The notes: generated by a model from the letters alone, not told the origin. DNA of 64,000 bases from Notospermus geniculatus (GCA_002633025.1 NMRB01000842.1:202414-266413), one strand, 5' to 3'; shown: positions 11,601 through 23,439, numbered from the stretch's first letter. Program-made: numbers and translations.

Positions 11601-11954
11601 AGTTACTGGCATACAAATTTTATTTTGATTTTGGTGAAACCATGGATTTGTTGTTTAGGTCAGAGTGCCCAACCCCGAGATCAAGTATGATATCAGTTTG
11701 TCGAAAATATGGTCCATTCAAAACTGCTCTGTAGCTCGGTTATTTCTGAGTGCATATAACTGCGGCCGAATGGGTCAATGTCGTCCTGGGTATACCTTAT
11801 GTTTACCCAGGATCATCCTGGGTAATCCTTTTCTTTACCCAGGACGGCCCTGGGTAAACATAAGGATCCTTAACTTTACTCAGATTGGAGTTCCCGAGTG
11901 GTGTAGTGAGGTTGATATTCAGCGTAAATCATGAAATGAAGGGTGGCCTCGAAC

Positions 11955-12734
11955 TAACGTCCCGACCTGAAATTCCGCCAACGTCACGATGACGTCACGC
12001 GTGCAAAATATCGGCCCTTTTTCACTTGGCGTCTGCATTTGTTGAAAGTCTACGTCACCAACGACACAAATTCTTGCACGGTGTGAAAGAGATAGATCCA
12101 CCGTACCATTTCTCAGTTTCTTATTAAAATCCGTTCATCAGCTTCAGTTTAAATCCCCGTCAAATGTGTGCGTCACAAGTTTCATGTCGCTGAACTGCTG
12201 CTTACGAGGAATTTGAAAGAAAACGGCAGGCAGTTTCAGTCCAGCTGTCCTGCGTCCCACCGGCGTTGGTTCACCTTGAAATGTGACTGTACCTAGGGTG
12301 TAACCCAGAGATGACATTGTTTCCACGTGTTTAAGAAAACATTGGGTTTTTCATATTTTTTCTGCTTTAAAATGGAATTGGCGAAATTGCAGAACCCCTT
12401 TGGTGGGTGTTTCGGTTGAGCAGTGCAGTTTTTTGTGTCGTGACGCATCACGTCATTCGCATCTGACATGATTACAACCAAGATGCTTCTCACGTGTGCC
12501 AACTTGCGACGACTGATATTCGGATTGTGTACCAATCAATTAACCTTAGTTTTATACAGTGTGCCACCGATAGGTGATACTGCAATCGTATTGCCTTATC
12601 GAAAAGAAAAATCATCATATTTAGAAGAAAACTCAAATATTTCGCAAATTGGCGAAATTTTAGGACCACCTCTGCGTGATTAACGTCAAAATTTCGACGT
12701 CATACTGCTGGCGAAATTTCAGGTCGGGACGTTA
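11955..12734. mobile_element. Nested 780-bp TIR element
   Basis: TAACGTCCCGACCTGAAATT and its inverse form the ends, probably within a TA target. Inside are short open frames on both strands (12144-12326, 12293-12535, 12468-12683), none recognisable. Confidence 0.7.
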
Positions 12735-12870
12735 GGCCTATAGCTCCTAAGTCCTTGAGAATTTACTATCGGTCCCTTATTGTCTCTCTATTGCAAACCC
12801 CGGAGGAGGTATAGCGGGAATTTTCAGCCCTTTTTAGCAATGATCCTACTGCATGTTCTCTGCCGAAAGA

Positions 12871-13248
12871 GTAAACTCCCTACGCAGTTGTGTACCGCGC
12901 CCCCTTCGGTTTACTCGCTCTCCACAACTGCTTAACTTCGTAAGATTCGCCGCGTTCGGTCAACAGATGGCGCTGAGAGAGTCGACCAATGAGAGCACCG
13001 AGCAACCGGTAACCAAGCTGGCCTGAGACAATTTTCATTGGCCGAGCGATTCGTAGCCATGGTAGCACAAGAACATCCGTTGCCAACGGGCCAAACAGTT
13101 CTGAAAGCAGCGTGCTGATAGGCTGTTAAACTCGCGCCAGGCCCAGACGCCATCTGTTGACCAACCGCGGCGACTTCCACGAAGTAAAGCAGTTGTGGAG
13201 AGCGAGTAAACCGGAGGGAGCGCGATACACAACTGCGTAGGGAGTTTA
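12871..13248. mobile_element. 378-bp MITE, 8-bp target duplication, copy 1
   Basis: Starts GTAAACTCCCTACG, ends CGTAGGGAGTTTA, flanked by CCGAAAGA at 12863-12870 and 13249-13256. A second copy of almost equal length is at 33961-34339 with its own duplication (GCGTTTCG), so both boundaries are certain. hAT-like by duplication length. Confidence 0.9.
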
Positions 13249-13436
13249 CCGAAAGAGACGCACGTACCAAATTCCATCCTCGGACGATCAGCACAATTCG
13301 GCCCGAATTCCCAAGCTGGGTAAAGTTAAGGATCCTTATGTTTACCCAGGATGATCCTGGGTAACGAAAATGATTACCCAGGATAATCCTGGGTAAACAT
13401 AAGGTATACCCAGGACGACATTGACCCATTCAGCCT

Positions 13437-13640
13437 GACTGTACCACCTCATAGATATGGGGCACCACATGACACCTCAGACCACCATAGAACACCACCG
13501 ACTGTACCACCACATAGACATGGGGCACCACAGGACACCGCTGACCACCATAGAACACCACTGAGTGTACCACCTCATAGATATGGGACACCACAGGACA
13601 CCTCAGACCACCATAGAACACCACTGACTGTACCACCACA
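13437..13640. repeat. Minisatellite, 62-63-bp period
   Basis: Just over three units of the phrase GACTGTACCACCTCATAGAT... (starts near 13437, 13500, 13562, 13625). Related GGGACACC/GGACACCAC words continue at 14115-14150 and 14660-14880. Confidence 0.85.
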
Positions 13641-13644
13641 TATA

Positions 13645-14111
13645 CCGTAGAGTCGGATCTATAACATCAATCCATAATTCAAGATTAGCAACGCCCATTT
13701 TACTACGTAGAGGTCACATGTTGGTCAAGACTGACATTCGTGACGGGGATTTGAATAGGCCGTCAGTACTAGGCGCTATTTACGGATTGTGGTTTCATGG
13801 AATAGAGATCCATTTCACCATGCATCCAAGAATTCCACAGCTCTGTTGTCAGTGGTTGACAAAAGCTTTGGATTTTGCGTGCGTGACTGCATTCTTTATT
13901 GATACAAGTTGTATACTGCGGCATTTGACTGACAACATAGGCTTTGTGGTATCCCACCACCTCATGTCTTATTCGCAAGAAACTGACCAGGCCTTCTTCT
14001 GTGCGCCATTGGTCAATCAATGCAGGCGGGAAACCGGGCTCTGACATAATAATGAACTGGGGGCGGCACTTCGGCATATAGTGCATTGATGTTATAGAAC
14101 CGACTCTACGG
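13645..14111. mobile_element. TA-flanked 467-bp TIR element inside the minisatellite
   Basis: CCGTAGAGTCGG and its inverse, each next to TA, with TIRs of about 30 bp (AACATCAAT shared). The minisatellite continues on both sides, so the element split it. Open frames on both strands (13718-14044 plus, 13769-14209 minus) overlap each other and are not recognisable. Confidence 0.8.
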
Positions 14112-14114
14112 TAT

Positions 14115-14900
14115 GTTGGGCACCACAGGACACCACTGTACATCCTCAGAAATGCTTTCTTAGTTGCAAACTGTGGGAAAATTATGAAAGCACTCAAAAA
14201 TGTTATCAAATTATATGAAAAACATCTTTTCTCGCAAGTTTAATAACGTTTTAATAAAAGATAATCATAAGATATCATAATTCAGAAGGTGAGAATGAAA
14301 AAGCCTTGTAAAAACCTTTCTCCATTGATATAAAATCCTGGACTTGAATATTCTGCTTTGTAAATCTATAAGATTCTGGCCCCTACAGACACTAATCATT
14401 TCTGATGTTGGTTACAGTTGATCTGCAATTTTGAGCGAGAATATGGTGCTAATAATTTTGAATGAAAACCAAATTAATATTAAAACGTGAAACATACACT
14501 TCCAGAGCAGTCTCTTCACCTGTCAAAAACTTTACAAGTCTTGATAACTTTACTGTTTTCAAGCATTTTTATGAGGTACAAGGGGTACTCTCCTTAGCGT
14601 CCTCGGAAGGGAAAGAATACTTCCAAAGGGCACATTATTCCCTCAATCCTTCGAACACTCCATTAGTCCATATGTCCCACCACAAACGGACACCCTGTAA
14701 TGTCCCACCACACACGGACACCTCACAAGGACACCTCTGAGTCTGTGAGGTGGGACTGTTTCATTTTACCCATTGGGACACCGCTGAGTCACCATCGGGA
14801 CACCATTGGAAGCACCCAAGAAACACCCTGTCATCCTGTGTGGTGTTTTCTTGGGTGTCCCTGCGGTGTTCCTGAAGGGTGTTTCTAGGGTGAATTCATG
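14115..14900. other. Intergenic, GGGACACC-rich, no gene seen
   Basis: 14160-14620 is A/T-rich and shows nothing. 14650-14880 is a degenerate array of GGACACC/CCCACCAC words with an inner hairpin around GGGTGTCC. The duplication array begins at about 14905. Confidence 0.45.
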
Positions 14901-15193
14901 AATATTTTTGGTAGGGGTGTTCAACAAAACAACTTCGTGGCGTTGTTCATTATACACAGAGGAGTATGGTAGGCGCAGGATCAGTTTATAGGCATATACC
15001 ACTCTAACACAGGTAGTTTTTTTTTGGGGGGGGGGTAATTGAAGCATCGCCCAAAGACGGCGCTGATGACGCCTGAGCAATCAAAAGCCACCAGTTGAGC
15101 CGACCTCGCCGTGAGACATATGTTCATGGCTGCATCACGTCGAGCATGTCGAGAGGCACGAGTCGCAGTGATCAGCCGTCGCTGGTCCTGAAA

Positions 15194-15351
15194 TAGTTTG
15201 GTTCCCGAACTCACCGCTAGGCGCAGAAGAGTTCGGTATCGGCCTCGTTTGACCTTGACCTCACACACAGAATTCTGTGTACGAGGTCAAGGTCAAACGA
15301 GGCCGGTACCGAACCCTTTTGGCCCTAGCGGTGGGTTCGGGAACCAAGCTA
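15194..15351. mobile_element. Hairpin MITE with 9-bp target duplication
   Basis: TAGTTTGGTTCCCGAAC and its inverse (one mismatch) flanked by GTCCTGAAA at 15185-15193 and 15352-15360. The centre is a second nearly perfect hairpin around CAGAATTCTG with GACCTTGACCT arms. Lies in intron-1-type sequence of unit 1. Confidence 0.85.
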
Positions 15352-16672
15352 GTCCTGAAAGCGCATCTCTAACTGGCAAGCTATTTTTGCGGCAATATAT
15401 GGCATCATTAACATATTGCCGGACTGCGGTTCTCGCCGCCGTGCCGGTGTAACGTCAGCGAATTCTAGGGCTCCTTCCGAGAAAAGACCAACTTGCCAGG
15501 CATACCGGCTGACATCGTCATCAATGGTGTCACTCGTGTCGGATTGACCACTCTTCATGCTCTTAGGCGTGAATGTATCCTCTAAAACTCCCCTGAATCG
15601 AGGAGAAATCTTGACTCGGTGAACTGGTGGTTTCCATGTTGTTCTGACAATCAGCTGTCATTCAGAACTTGCCCAATCAGTGATCGCGTAGTAAATTCCA
15701 TAGTAATCACGTGACGTGATGATTGACAGGCGCTCATTCATACTGGCGTAGCGCGGGAAAATGAAAACGAGGCTGTCTCGCTCGCCCCGGCGGTTTAAGA
15801 TCACTTTAAGCACTAGTGACAGATATTGGTCATCTTCTGAGAATCGCGTGACCGAAGCATATGCGGCGAGCAGGTAGTACTGAAGCGGTCCGAAGCATTT
15901 GCAGAGGTAGAGTTGCAGGAGAGATGCCATGTGCTTCTGAACCTCCTAATAATGTCCCACGATGTACGGGTTATAGACATAGCCCACAAATAACGGGACA
16001 CCCGGTCCAGTTTTCAGCCATCTCCTAAAAATCTTAGCAGAAATCAGATCTAGCTTGTCAATAGTTTTATTTTGGGGGGCCATTGAAAATATGATTATTT
16101 CTAGATTATTGACAACTCAAAAATTTCTGCAACCAAATGATCGAAGATTCAGGAAACTGTGATTCTATTGAGACTATACAAAAAAGGACAAAATTTGTGT
16201 TTCCAACAGTTTCCAATGCTTCCACGGCAAAAAAAACGTGCATAAGGGAAACTTTAGAACTAAAAGTTCAACTTCTATCGGTCTGCACACCTGTGTTGAG
16301 GAGATACACGCCATGCTGTTTACACAAGTTAAGTCTACTGGTATTTAGATACAAGATGAGGGGTCAATTGTTACGTTAAACTTTCTGGCTTTCTCCCAAC
16401 GAGGATTTCAAAATGGGATGCAAAAACCAACTTGGCAAACATAGCACCGTAATCAATGGGCCATGTCTATAGTAGGCCAACATACAGAGCGTGTTCTCGA
16501 ATCTCCATTGCACCTCCATGTTCTGGTGTATGCGGTCTGAGTGTAATAAATTTCGTAATTCGTAATTCCCTCTTCCCAGGGAATGAGAGACTACCCGAAG
16601 TTTGTCAATGCAGGTTTTATTCCTCCAAGGTCAATCTAAAGAAATCGAAAAAGAAAGGAAGCCGTAACGTAC

Positions 16673-16780
16673 CGTTACACGAAACTCCGTAATCTGGTGA
16701 ACGGTTAACACTCCCAGCCACACGAAGATTGTCAGGACCAATATTAGGTTCTTAATGGTTCGCTCTCTCTTCGATGCCAT
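16673..16780 (-). pseudogene. Orphan exon 1 of the collagen-C4-like gene (unit 1)
   Basis: 108 nt, 36 codons from an ATG, starting MASKRERTIKNL, with a hydrophobic stretch (about residues 11-29) and a good donor GTACGT, exactly as in units 2-4. Sequence homologous to intron 1 continues downstream only to about 14905, where homology stops just before the position of exon 2. I found no exon 2-5 sequence between there and the window start. Best read as a truncated duplicate. Joining to an exon outside the window cannot be excluded. Confidence 0.75.
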
Positions 16781-16969
16781 TGTGGATACCATAAGACGTT
16801 GTTGGCAGCTCAACGAAATATACAGTCTCTCCAGAAGTCTCTTGTCTTCAGGCCGAGGCCTAGTGGTTGTTTGTATTGTCGACCACTTGAAATAGTTTCT
16901 TATATCTCTCTGCATTAAACTGGCGACATAAACATCCTGATAGATATATTCCAGACAACCTGCTGTTAA

Positions 16970-17217
16970 AGAAAATGTATCACGACTTCGTTGTTTACAT
17001 TCAATGTTTGTAAACATTGATGTTTACATTGTGTTATTTTGGACTTTTGGGACATGCCAACTCACCAAGTTGAGTACTTTCGATATCAAAATAATTTCTG
17101 GAGGGGCATGCCACCAATCAATTACTCATAAGACAAAGAAAGACTGGACACAAACAAACAAAATGTAAATAAACAAAGAATTTCGTGGCCCGCGAAAATA
17201 CCCGTGATACATTATCT
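16970..17217. mobile_element. TTAA-flanked MITE, copy 2
   Basis: Same family as 6914-7161 (ends AGAAAATGTATCAC / GTGATACATTATCT), with TTAA at 16966-16969 and 17218-17221. It lies about 190 bp upstream of exon 1 of unit 1, at the same TTAA that a different element occupies in unit 3 (25484). Confidence 0.88.
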
Positions 17218-17449
17218 TTAAATAACGCGAAATATGAGTATGGCCTAGTTGTGGGCACTGTTGTTGATTCCAAGTATCCTGTTCTTTGTTATTATGACCC
17301 GGTACTTGGCGTTTACGTCAGAAATTCTTACAAAGTAAAAAGCCATCACGAATAGGGTTCAGAGTTTTTTTCAAGAAATGAGAAAGTCGAGTACATTGTA
17401 CACTGTGTTTGTGAACTTGCAGCGGAATCAACCAACAACGAAAGGCCAA

Positions 17450-17568
17450 GGGCCGTATTCTAGAAGCTTCCTTTACTCTAAGGTTTACCTTTAGCTATTG
17501 TTTGCAGGGCAGAATACAAAAGCTTAAAATGGACTTTAGGGTTAAGGAGGCTTCCAGAATACGGGCCC
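17450..17568. mobile_element. Hairpin MITE of the GTATTC family
   Basis: GGGCCGTATTCTAGAAGCTTCC at the left and its inverse at the right, about 120 bp in all. It is present only in unit 1; units 2 and 3 have uninterrupted sequence at this point. Confidence 0.8.
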
Positions 17569-17995
17569 TGTTCTTACAACATGACGCATAGAATATGCAT
17601 GCCCCCATGCAGTGAGCTTTGTCTTTGAATTCAGCAGTAGGCCCTACCCTCCTCCTCATGGAAGTCGGCAAAGAGTTTTTAAAGGGTTTATGCTCGCGTC
17701 GGACTTCAGCCACACTTTCAGTGACGTCTGACTTTTCTCAAAGCTTCAAAGCGAAGAGAATGGGCCGTATGCTCGGGAGGGACTTCAGCGAGACTTTCAT
17801 TAAGTCTGACTGTTCTCAATATTCAAGCGTAGAGAAAGTCTAACTTCGGCATACGGCATAAAGTGTAGTTGTACCATTGCAAACCTGCTGGCTAAATTAG
17901 AAAGTATAAACAACCAGAAAGATGCAAGAAAGGTGATAGTGATTCGTTTGATTTTTTTCGGTTGAGGACATCGCAGCAAAATCATTGTCAGTTCC

Positions 17996-18628
17996 GCTGA
18001 ATCGGTTAATGTCGTCCTCGGTACACCTCATTATTACCCAGGGTAATACTGGGTAATCCTTTTTGTTACCCAGGATCGTCCTGGGTACAAATAAGGCACC
18101 TTAACATTACCCAGTTTTAAAATCCGCTCCACTTTCCGCTCGAGGTTGTGATACGACCGTACGTGCGTTATGTACATGTAGCAGCCGTGAAAATTCTTCC
18201 AATTTCACCTGTTGATTGGTCAGCCACTTCAGTTTCGCATTAACTTTGACACCGCTTTCAACTTTCAACTTATCAACATCCACCAGATTTTTCTTCAGCT
18301 CTCTTCCTTTTGAAATGAAAATTCCATCCCTATAGATGGAATAGATTACAAATACATGTACGCCTGTAAATCGCAGTCTATAACGCGAGTTGCCATTCTT
18401 ACAGCTGCTGACAATCACCACGTCAAAATGTACGTGTATAAATTCGTGGCGGGCTTGAATAAGATAGTGCCGTACCTCGAGCGCAGATGGAAAATGGCGC
18501 GGATTTCAAACTGGGTAATGTTAAGGTACCTTATTTATACCCAGGATCGTCCTGGGTAACAAAAGGGATTACCCAGAATACCCAGGGTAATAATGAGGTG
18601 TACCCAGGACGACATTAACCGATTCAGC
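17996..18628. mobile_element. 633-bp CCCAGGAT-arm element, 9-bp target duplication
   Basis: Ends GCTGAATCGGTTAATG and inverse, flanked by GTCAGTTCC at 17987-17995 and 18629-18637. Paralogous units read GTCAGTTCCAGC without interruption. Arms of about 120 bp are made of TACCCAGG/CCTGGGTA palindromes. Mutator-like by duplication length; no transposase. Confidence 0.9.
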
Positions 18629-18649
18629 GTCAGTTCCAGCAATGCTGGC

Positions 18650-18978
18650 GCTGAAAGGGTAAATGTCGTCCTGGATACATAAAAAGATTACCCAGGATCT
18701 CACCCAGCATCGTAGTATGCCACCTGGATACGAGGTTGTCTCGTCCGTGGTCACGTGACAGGCTGAAGAATGTCAGCTACACTCAACAAGTACCGCGACG
18801 CGACACCGCGAGATTCCACGGGATTTCTAAATGGAACTCTTTCCTAGGCACTGATTGCGGATGCTGGGTGATGTTCGGCTACCGAAACTACACCCAGGGT
18901 ATTGTTTTAGGGAAGATTGAGATCCTGGGTAATCTTTGTATATACCCAGGAGGCCAGGACGACATTTACCCTTTCAGC
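18650..18978. mobile_element. 329-bp CCCAGGAT-arm element, 9-bp target duplication
   Basis: Ends GCTGAAAGGGTAAATG and inverse, flanked by AATGCTGGC at 18641-18649 and 18979-18987. Units 2 and 3 carry the empty site near 22997 and 27385. It sits 21 bp from its relative at 17996-18628. Confidence 0.9.
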
Positions 18979-19004
18979 AATGCTGGCGAGTGAATTCAAA
19001 CATG

Positions 19005-20094
19005 AAGGTTATAGTATGGTAGGCCTACATGTAGTCGCTTATGTTGTTTCTTTAGGCCTTTTTCTCGTAAGCAGCCTATATTTACTTTCAAATCGAACTC
19101 GGATGGTTTTAAAAATTTTCATGCAACCCTTTGTCTTCGTTTTCGTGTCCTCTTTCGTCTGTTCACGGCTGTTTCAGGATTTTGAATCCTTCCATCGAAA
19201 TGGTTTCATAACCTTTTTAGGTTCTGGACGATGTAGTAATTTGTCTTAACGTGTTTCTTTAGGTGTTACATCGTTAAAAGGCAATAAGCACGTTGCATCA
19301 TTGCTTGCTCATCTGCATTTCAAATGACAAACTTCGTACACAAAGGAAACTGCATAGCTTTCCTCTGTATATCTAAGCGCACCGATATTAGAAATATCAG
19401 AAACGAGAAACTTTATTTGATGGCCGCATGCTTTAGACAAAATATCAGTGCACGCCTTCTATTTGCCAAATAACCATTTGTGAGGAAGCTGTTGTCGTCA
19501 GAAAAAGTTAAGTACACATTTCACCATTTAAGAATCCTTGGAGTAGAAAACGAATGATACAGCATCTTGGTTGAATAAGTACCAATCCACAATATCTTCA
19601 TACAAACTCGATCACGTTTGTGAATTTTTCTGTTTTTTGCGGGCTCATTTGTAGAGGAATTCAAGACCTGCGCCTTGTTCTTATATAAGTCTCAGAAAGT
19701 GACGCGGTATTACTCAAACATCGGTTAGTAATTGACAACAGGATGATCAGTTATTTCGATGGAGGCCCAAACAGCTGTGTCTTACTAGGAAAGGACGCAT
19801 AAAAAAATTGCGAAAAGCAATTTAGTTAAAATTCATTTTTTTACATATTTAGAGCCAATGGCTGATATTCATAGAAGTCAGCAAATGCTTTTACTTCAGA
19901 TTTGCGCGGCGAGGTCCAATGTACGTGGACTACAAATCTTGATGCATTTGCTAGCTTTTATTGATATCAGCAATCGTCTCTCTCCTTGTTGATAGTACGT
20001 TGATGTTCCTAGCTGCTCGCAGCTACCTCTAACATGTATAAGATGGCAATGTCTTTCTTTTTCTTGGCTGTACATTGATGTTCTTAGCTGGGAT
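19005..20094. other. Spacer between unit 1 upstream region and the unit 2 gene
   Basis: No exon seen. It ends in 3' flanking sequence of the next gene. Blocks such as TTTTTTACATATTTAGAGCC (19840-19860) have counterparts before the other 3' ends (23215, 28425), so the spacer belongs to the duplicated unit. Confidence 0.5.
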
Positions 20095-22131
20095 CTATTT
20101 GGTGCAAACAACACACGTCAGTTCAGCACCGTTCACATAAGGTTGACAAGGTAAGGATCCACACCGCCCTTCAACATGATACATAAGTGCTCCATTTTCA
20201 TCCTTACGACCGCCCTCTGTGCCACTGTCCGGCGAGTTATCCACACAGACAAAGTCATGCTGTGCCTTGTGGCTGTACCGATCCGTCATTAGGTAACCCC
20301 AGTATTCCTTGTTCCAACCAGCTGGGCATTCCTTCGTTCCTGGGATCATCACCTGCCAAATATAAATACGGAGTGTCAAAGAGAGTCTGGCCCCAAACCA
20401 TTATCAAGGTAAATCTGGGTTCTTCAGCAAGATACATGTAGGCCTATCAGCAGTAGAAACCGCACAGAAACATCTTGAGAGTCTGTGGCTGTATTTACCT
20501 ACCATACTACTCCTAGAGTGACTCCTACAGACACTGCATTGCACGTCTGTGTTGTGAAGGTTGTGCGGCTCGGAATTTGCTGTACCAAAGAGACTGTACC
20601 CGCTGACCTCGAATTCCGTACCATAGATTAGAGCATTGCCGTTTTCTCCAGCCCTGATGTTTGCATAAGTGGGGTTGTCTGTCAGACAGATGTAGTTGCT
20701 ACCACCCCCTTCCTGAGTAAAATGTCCGCCACCGGCAAACCCTTGATTAAGAAATACATGTTCATAATCATAAATGTTAAGAAACGTACTTTCCATAGAT
20801 GTTTACTTATTCGTTTCAAAAACAATATCAATGGGAATAAAGTGTTCTATGATGTACCCCTGCTCCTAGTGTATTCGGCCTCCAAGTGGTTAAAGGTTTC
20901 TCAACTATTGTTAGAATAAGTGGGAGGACGGTTAATGGCACTAATAGCTATAATCTCATTAGTTTCGATAAAAATACATGGTGAGAATAAACGCGCTGAT
21001 AGAAATAAGTGCTGCTTTGAACAGCTCCTACCTCTGTACACAAGCTCTGTGTCATGCGGACAATCCTTCCTGCCCCACCTGATGTAACTGGCGCCATCTG
21101 GAATAGAAAATGAATACGTCTTTAGTCCACTTATTTGCATATCAGTCCTGTATGGTACAACCGCGGCAGTTTCGACAGACTTTGCAGAAAAACATATTGC
21201 AGCACATCCTGTAATCAGATGTATGAAAATGAGTAATTCGGAGCTACTTCCTCGCTAGATTGGTACCACGATCCTCTGCCAGATGGATGTTATAATATCC
21301 ATTTAGCAGAGGATCCTGTTACCAGTCTACCTCCTTGCATGACATGATCCCATAGAAATGTACTCACCTCTTGTCGAAGGATTTGGGTTTACAGATCTCT
21401 TCTCTCGTCCGGTGTCTTTGTGTTCCTAATAAGAATGAAAACAGTGTTCAACTAACCAATTTATTCGTAGGGGAGTACGCTCGGCCCGAGCTTCGGTTTA
21501 TAGGCCTACAGCACAAAAATACAGGCAATGTTGGCCTAAAAATTCTTGCAGGCTATCACCCAAAGACGGCGCTGATGACACCTCAGCAATCAAAACCCAC
21601 CAGCTGAGTCGAGCCCACCGTAAGACGGGTGTTCATTGGCTGAATCACGTCGAGCATGTCCATCTGGTAATGCCGCAGTGATCATCCGTCACTATTGCGC
21701 TGAAAGCGGATCTCTAATTGGCATGTTAGTTTGGCGCCGATTCTAGCACGCCCTAGTGACGCCTATTGATCATCTTCTGAGAATCGCATAAGGCGAAGCA
21801 GTCTCGAAGCGAGGGTAACACGTGAAACAGTTCAAAACTGCGGTGGGAGTTTAGCAGGGGAGATGTCCGGTGCCTCTGAACCTCCTAATGTCCCACATTA
21901 TGCGGTTTAGCAGGCCTACATGCAGATGGTGTTCGCGAATCTCAACACCTCTTTTTACGGGCCGACAATCTACGTGAAGTATGTCAATATCAAAATATAA
22001 AAATGGAAAATTCTAACTAATACCGTGACACGAAACTCCAAAATCTGATGAACGGTTAATAATCCGAGCCACACGAATATCGTCAGGACCAATATTAGGT
22101 TCTTAATGGTTCGATCTCTCTTCGATGCCAT
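20095..22131 (-). CDS. Membrane-anchored short-chain collagen C4-like protein, unit 2 (intact)
   Basis: Five exons on the minus strand: 22024-22131, 21368-21425, 21032-21097, 20503-20741 and 20095-20352 (108+58+66+239+258 = 729 nt, 242 residues plus TAG). Phases fit at every junction and all introns are GT-AG; only the exon 1 donor (GTATTA) is weak. Exon 1 gives a basic start (MASKRDRTIKN) and a hydrophobic anchor at about residues 11-29. Exon 2 holds GREKRS, an R-x-K-R furin-type site after residue 46. Exons 3-5 form the cysteine-rich domain: YIRWGRKDCP, ELVYRGFAGGG, SNYICL, VQCSVC, ECPAGWNKEYWGYLM, FVCVDNSPDSG, GRCGSLPCQPYVNGAELTC. This matches my memory of short-chain collagen C4 C-terminal domains, but there are no Gly-X-Y repeats. 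Likely role, by inference: an extracellular protein shed by proteolysis. Function unknown. Confidence 0.85.
21253..21335. mobile_element. Small hairpin insertion in intron 1
   Basis: GATTGGTACCACGATCCTCTG and its near-inverse enclose about 25 bp. The same intron in unit 4 (near 32540-32555) lacks it. Confidence 0.6.
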
Positions 22132-22544
22132 TATGGATACGGTAAGACGCTGTTGTCCACTCAGCTAAATAGACTAGTCTCTCAATAAGTCGCTTGTCTT
22201 CAGGCCTAGGCCTACTGGCTCTTTGTATTGTCAACTGATTGGAAGAGTTTCTTATATCTCGGTGCATCAACTGGCAACATTACATCCTTATAGAGATATA
22301 TTCCACACACCGTGGTGATAAAAAACTAATTCTTATAAATGGCCTAATTGTTGTGTACTTCCGTTGATTCTGAGTACTTCCGTTGATTCCAATTATCTTG
22401 TTCTTTGTAGTAAACATGACCCGACAGTTGACATTTACGTCACAAATTCTTACCAATCAAACAGCCATCATAAATACGGGTCAGGGAGTTTTTTGAAAAA
22501 TGAGAAGGTCGAGTGGCCATGCTGTACGCTTCTTACAGTACACT

Positions 22545-22698
22545 AGGTAGGTTTCGAAATCAAACGACAAACGTAAACGTTAACGACAACGTTATTTTTG
22601 TACCGAAAATCCAATATAAAATCTGGTTAATGTGTGGTACGAAAAATAACGTTGTCGTAAAGTTTACGTTTATCGTTTGATTTCGGCACCTCCCTACC
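22545..22698. mobile_element. Hairpin MITE, AGGTAGGTTTCGAAATC family
   Basis: Arms carry GAAATCAAACGACAAACG and inverse AACGTTGTCGT; about 155 bp. Units 1 and 3 show the uninterrupted host (ACACTGTGTT). A relative lies at 63335-63483. Confidence 0.8.
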
Positions 22699-22754
22699 GT
22701 GTTGATGATCACTTAGCGGAATCAGGCAACAACGAACGGCCTGCCCTGACAATT

Positions 22755-23030
22755 GTACAACATGACGCGTACAATATGCATGCCCCGTGAGGTTTTTCTT
22801 TAAATTCAACTGAACCTCTTCCGTATGGAAGTTGGCGAAGAGTTTTTGAAGTGTACCAATTGCAAATCTGGTGGCCAAATAAGAAAGTATAAACAACCAG
22901 TAGATCGAAGAAAAGTGATAGTCTCCCCTAGCTTGACATTGCGATGATTTGTTCGGTTCAAGAGAACATCGCAGCAAAATCATCATCTGTTCCAGCAATG
23001 CTGGCGAGTGAATTCAAACATGAAGGTGCA
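22755..23030 (-). promoter_or_regulatory. Conserved upstream block of the collagen-C4-like genes
   Basis: About 600-900 bp upstream of exon 1. The block contains a GCATGCATATTCTACGCGTC-type word, an AAATTAGAAAGTATAAACAAC word, then TTTTGCTGCGATGTCC, then CATGTTTGAATTCACTCG (minus strand). The same order occurs at 17580-19005 (split by two transposons) and 26835-27420 (partly doubled). Unit 4 appears to lack it. Reading frames are not kept between copies, so I read it as promoter, enhancer or 5' UTR rather than an exon. Confidence 0.4.
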
Positions 23031-23439
23031 AATAAGATACATGTAGTCGCTCATGTTGTTTCTTTAGGCATTTGTTCTCGGGAGCAGCCAACAAAGTACT
23101 TTCAAATCGAAACTCGGATGGTTTTACACATATTCGTGTCTTCTTTCGTCTATTGAATACTAGGAAGAAACACAGAAAAAATATGCGGATAGCAATTTTT
23201 TCATTGAAAATTTACTCTTTTTTACATATTGAGAGCCAATTGTAGGCCAACTAAAAAAATAATGCCATCTACGTCAAGGAATGGGATTGCACTTCTTGAA
23301 ACCCCCAAGTGAACTCCGTTACGTCATTGTTATGCTATTTTACCATTTATCAGAAATGTTTTTGATGTCGCTAAAAAATCATTTCGTAGGTGGGTTTTAT
23401 AAAACAATACCAAAAAGCGATTGCTATATTGTACATTAC

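Larger units (their letters stand above)
11764..13435. mobile_element. Large copy of the CCCAGGAT-arm element (Mutator-like)
   Basis: The terminal arms (about 115 bp) begin with GGCTGAATGGG-type sequence followed by GTCAATGTCGTCCTGG and are packed with CCCAGGATNNTCCTGGGTA palindromes. It is the same family as 17996-18628 and 18650-18978, which have clear 9-bp duplications; none is obvious here. Two later insertions sit inside. No transposase. Confidence 0.75.

Noticed and set aside
13718-14209. Overlapping 108- and 146-codon frames on opposite strands
   Set aside because: Both lie within a TA-flanked non-autonomous transposon and resemble no known protein.
20187-20441. Plus-strand frame opposite the last collagen-C4-like exon
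   Set aside because: Antisense shadow; the minus strand has matching exons, phases and a conserved domain in three paralogues.
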